From the IMG/VR virus record IMGVR_UViG_3300027833_000214, positions 1 through 24,279 of that record: 24,279 nt of DNA. The stretch is one strand, 5' to 3'. Both the position numbers and the translations under genes were made by a program. Shown here piece after piece: positions 22,573-24,279 of the stretch. This DNA is from a virus. The notes under the pieces are model-generated. The model was not told the DNA's origin. It was given only the letters and a program-made list of their open reading frames with translations, and searched no databases. Position 1 is the stretch's first letter, and each line of letters opens with the position of its first letter.

Positions 22573-22754
22573 TGGCTTCTTTTATCAGACATCAACAAAC
22601 CAAAGCGGTACTCAATACTGATGTTGCCGCTTTGAATAAATATAAACAAGAAAGAGCGCTTCACACAAAGGTGACGAAGTTAAGCAATGAAGTAAATTCA
22701 ATCAAAGAACTTCTAGTGCAAGTTTGTGATAGATTAGATCGGATAGAGAAGTAA
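22572..22754 (+). CDS. Small coiled-coil protein
   Basis: This 60-residue protein is coupled to the upstream stop by TAATG and followed after one base by the tail-fibre gene. The first 19 residues are polar. From about residue 25 to the end there is a heptad-like pattern of Leu/Val/Ile ('HTKVTKLSNEVNSIKELLVQ' then 'VCDRLDRIEK'), which predicts an oligomeric coiled coil. Placement between the 1780-residue protein and the fibre suggests a small connector or assembly factor. I do not recognise a named family. The tight packing on both sides, together with the clean heptads, argues that it is a real gene. Confidence 0.72.
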   Translation: MASFIRHQQTKAVLNTDVAALNKYKQERALHTKVTKLSNEVNSIKELLVQVCDRLDRIEK

Positions 22755-22755
22755 G

Positions 22756-23925
22756 ATGGCAAAATCAAGCATACAAAACATTACAACGACACAGACCTTT
22801 CAGAATTGGTTTGACAAAACCAATGAAATGGTTGATCTCTTTCGTACTCAAGCAGTAACTGCTACAGCACTTGGCGATGTCACTACTGGTGACGCTTTCA
22901 TCCAAGGCGACTTTACGGCTAATAATTTATTTGCGGATACAGAATTTAGAGCAGATGTTATTTCCTCTTTCACAAATGCTGGAAATATTGACTTCAACTC
23001 ACCAATCATAATCACTGGCGCAACTGCACAAGAAGTTGCTACTTTCTCTTATACTACTGGTGGCGCTCAGACAAGATATACTGATGGTACAGTTTCATGG
23101 GATGTTGGATTTAACAATTCTGACGAAGCCGCATTCATCATCGACACTGGAACAGGATTGCCTAAATTTAAGGTCACCCCTGCTGGAACAATGCACGGAT
23201 ATGATTTGGTCATAACTGATAGTATCACAGCAAACACTATTACTGCAACCACAATAACTGGTGATCTATCAGCAAACAACATTACCTCAAACACATTAAC
23301 AAGTGACACCTTTATCGGTAAGTTGATTGGTGACGTATACGCTCCAGGTGGACTTGCTAAAGTATTTGAAAATGGCAACGGCGCTGAAATTCCAGCAACA
23401 TTCACAGGTAACGTAAATGGTACGGTAAGTTCTCTTACAAACCACAAAACAACTAATTTGGCTGAAGGTACTAGACTGTACTTCACAACCGCTAGAGCCA
23501 GAGAATCTTTCTCACCTGGTACAGGTATCAGTATTACTGACGGTGCTATTGCCATTGGACAGAATGTTGCAACTTCTTCTACTGTAGCATTTGCTGGTGT
23601 TAATGTTGATGGGGCTATCGTTGCCACAGGTAACATCACGGCATTTGGTAGTGTGTCAGACAGAAACAAAAAAGAAAACATCGTACCTATTACGAATGCT
23701 TTGGATAAAGTATCTCAGCTTGGTGGATACAACTTTAACTACATCGGAGACGATACGCCTATGACTGGTGTAATGGCTCAAGAGTTGCAAGAAGTTCTTC
23801 CTGGTGCAGTTTACACTACAACTGATCCTAAAACAGGCGAAGAAACACTTGCTGTTCGTCACGGTAACGTGATTGGTTTACTTATCGAAGCCATTAAGGA
23901 ATTGCAAGAAAAAGTGGGTGAATAA
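22756..23925 (+). CDS. Tail fibre protein with C-terminal S74 self-cleaving chaperone
   Basis: This 389-residue fibre has an N-terminal attachment segment ('TTTQTFQNWFDKTNEMVDLF', about residues 10-30). A beta-structured shaft follows, with Thr/Asn-rich repeats ('SITANTITATTITGDLSANN') and the marine-phage fibre motif 'TTNLAEGTRLYFTTARARES' (about 234-254). Residues from about 296 form a Peptidase_S74 intramolecular chaperone: 'SDRNKKENIVPITNALDKVS', then 'MTGVMAQELQEVLPGAV' and 'GLLIEAIKELQEKVGE'. In S74 domains this part trimerises the fibre and cuts itself off. The Ser-Lys dyad fits Ser301 and Lys306, the same spacing as in endosialidase. It is likely a receptor-binding or side fibre; the release site would be just before Ser301. 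Confidence 0.87.
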   Translation: MAKSSIQNITTTQTFQNWFDKTNEMVDLFRTQAVTATALGDVTTGDAFIQGDFTANNLFADTEFRADVISSFTNAGNIDFNSPIIITGATAQEVATFSYTTGGAQTRYTDGTVSWDVGFNNSDEAAFIIDTGTGLPKFKVTPAGTMHGYDLVITDSITANTITATTITGDLSANNITSNTLTSDTFIGKLIGDVYAPGGLAKVFENGNGAEIPATFTGNVNGTVSSLTNHKTTNLAEGTRLYFTTARARESFSPGTGISITDGAIAIGQNVATSSTVAFAGVNVDGAIVATGNITAFGSVSDRNKKENIVPITNALDKVSQLGGYNFNYIGDDTPMTGVMAQELQEVLPGAVYTTTDPKTGEETLAVRHGNVIGLLIEAIKELQEKVGE

Positions 23926-23928
23926 ATC

Positions 23929-24279
23929 ATGCCTATTAAAGTATCAGGTCCAATTTCGATGCAAGACATCGTTAATGAATTTGGTGGAGCAACTCCACAT
24001 AACATAAACGAATATTATCGTGGTGGAAATCGTGTCCCTAACGCAAACATAAATGTCAATGTACCATCATCAGGTGCAATTGCCGTAGGAGATTTCTATG
24101 GTGCGAGTAAGATTATCTATCTTACACTTGAAATGTTTGGTGGCGGTGGAGCGGGTGGTAACGGCTATGAAGATGGCGGTGATCCAAATACAAGACCAGG
24201 TGATGGTCAAGCAACAGGCATTCTATTAAAATCTGATTTTGATAATAACAACTTTAATTTCATTACGAGCGCATCAGGC
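23929..24279 (+). CDS. Adhesin-like structural protein, N-terminal part, truncated by window edge
   Basis: An ATG three bases after the fibre stop opens 117 codons to the window end without a stop. The N-terminus has 'PIKVSGPISMQDIVNEFGG', then 'NINEYYRGGNRVPN' and 'IAVGDFYGAS'. This is a motif series seen at the head of many adhesin and tail proteins in marine T4-like phages. A Gly-rich stretch follows ('MFGGGGAGGNGYEDGGDP'), of the kind found in Gly-rich receptor-binding adhesins such as T-even gp38-type tips. It could equally be a larger structural protein, since only the first part is visible. Position after the S74 fibre supports a host-recognition role. Confidence 0.72.
   Translation, partial: MPIKVSGPISMQDIVNEFGGATPHNINEYYRGGNRVPNANINVNVPSSGAIAVGDFYGASKIIYLTLEMFGGGGAGGNGYEDGGDPNTRPGDGQATGILLKSDFDNNNFNFITSASG

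Noticed and set aside
22635-22642. AATAAATA within the small coiled-coil gene as a promoter for the tail fibre
   Set aside because: It falls on in-frame Asn/Lys/Tyr codons and several similar chance matches occur inside other genes (6067, 15404), so it is not convincing alone.
23067-23681. A 204-codon open frame on the minus strand under the tail fibre gene
   Set aside because: It lies wholly antisense to a well-supported fibre gene, its product is a Val/Ser/Pro-rich reflection of the Thr/Asn-rich repeats, and no ribosome site or promoter serves it.

Overview
The window is a stretch of a T4-like contractile-tailed phage (myovirus) genome and covers most of the baseplate and tail-fibre region. 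Recognisable counterparts of T4 gp4, gp48, gp53, gp27, gp5, gp25, gp6 and gp8 are present, together with large structural proteins of the type found in marine T4-like phages (cyanophages and relatives). These include a 1780-residue DUF4815-type protein, fibre proteins with 'ANDGTGDPLR' and 'EYYRGG'-type N-terminal motifs, and T4-type late promoters of the NATAAATA form. No bacterial housekeeping gene, tRNA or integrase is visible. The host cannot be read from the sequence; a marine Gram-negative bacterium, possibly a cyanobacterium, is the reasonable guess.

Layout. Positions 1-1328 lie on the minus strand: head-completion nuclease gp4, then a conserved protein that may be the DNA-end protector gp2, then the N-terminus of a tail-tube-fold protein (gp54 or gp19 type) running off the left edge. 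A short divergent intergenic region (1329-1409) carries two facing late promoters. From 1410 to the right edge all genes are on the plus strand, packed with overlaps or gaps of a few bases. They run: gp48 tube cap, gp53 wedge, a small ORF that may be a detached gp53 C-terminus, gp27-like hub, gp5-like OB/beta-helix spike without lysozyme, a 579-residue protein with a C-terminal M15 peptidase, gp25, gp6, and a gp7-position wedge protein. A fibre-like protein and a large subtilisin-family protease follow, then gp8, the 1780-residue DUF4815 protein, a 60-residue coiled-coil protein, a tail fibre with an S74 self-cleaving chaperone, and the start of a Gly-rich adhesin-like protein.

How the genes work together. 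gp27, gp5 and gp48 (with the partial tube protein) make the central hub, spike and tube cap. gp53, gp25, gp6, the gp7-position protein and gp8 make the wedges. The 1780-residue protein and the following genes probably form the baseplate periphery and fibres. The peptidoglycan-cleaving function that T4 carries inside gp5 appears to have moved to the adjacent M15 protein. A second hydrolase, the subtilase, sits between the gp7-position gene and gp8, which are neighbours in T4. It lies with its fibre-like partner in a segment flanked by its own late-promoter motifs. The subtilase, with a ~320-residue insertion of unknown fold between its catalytic Asp and His and a His-rich helix in that insertion, is the most unusual element here.

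There is no gene-free stretch longer than about 80 bases. I saw no CRISPR array, insertion sequence or convincing terminator.
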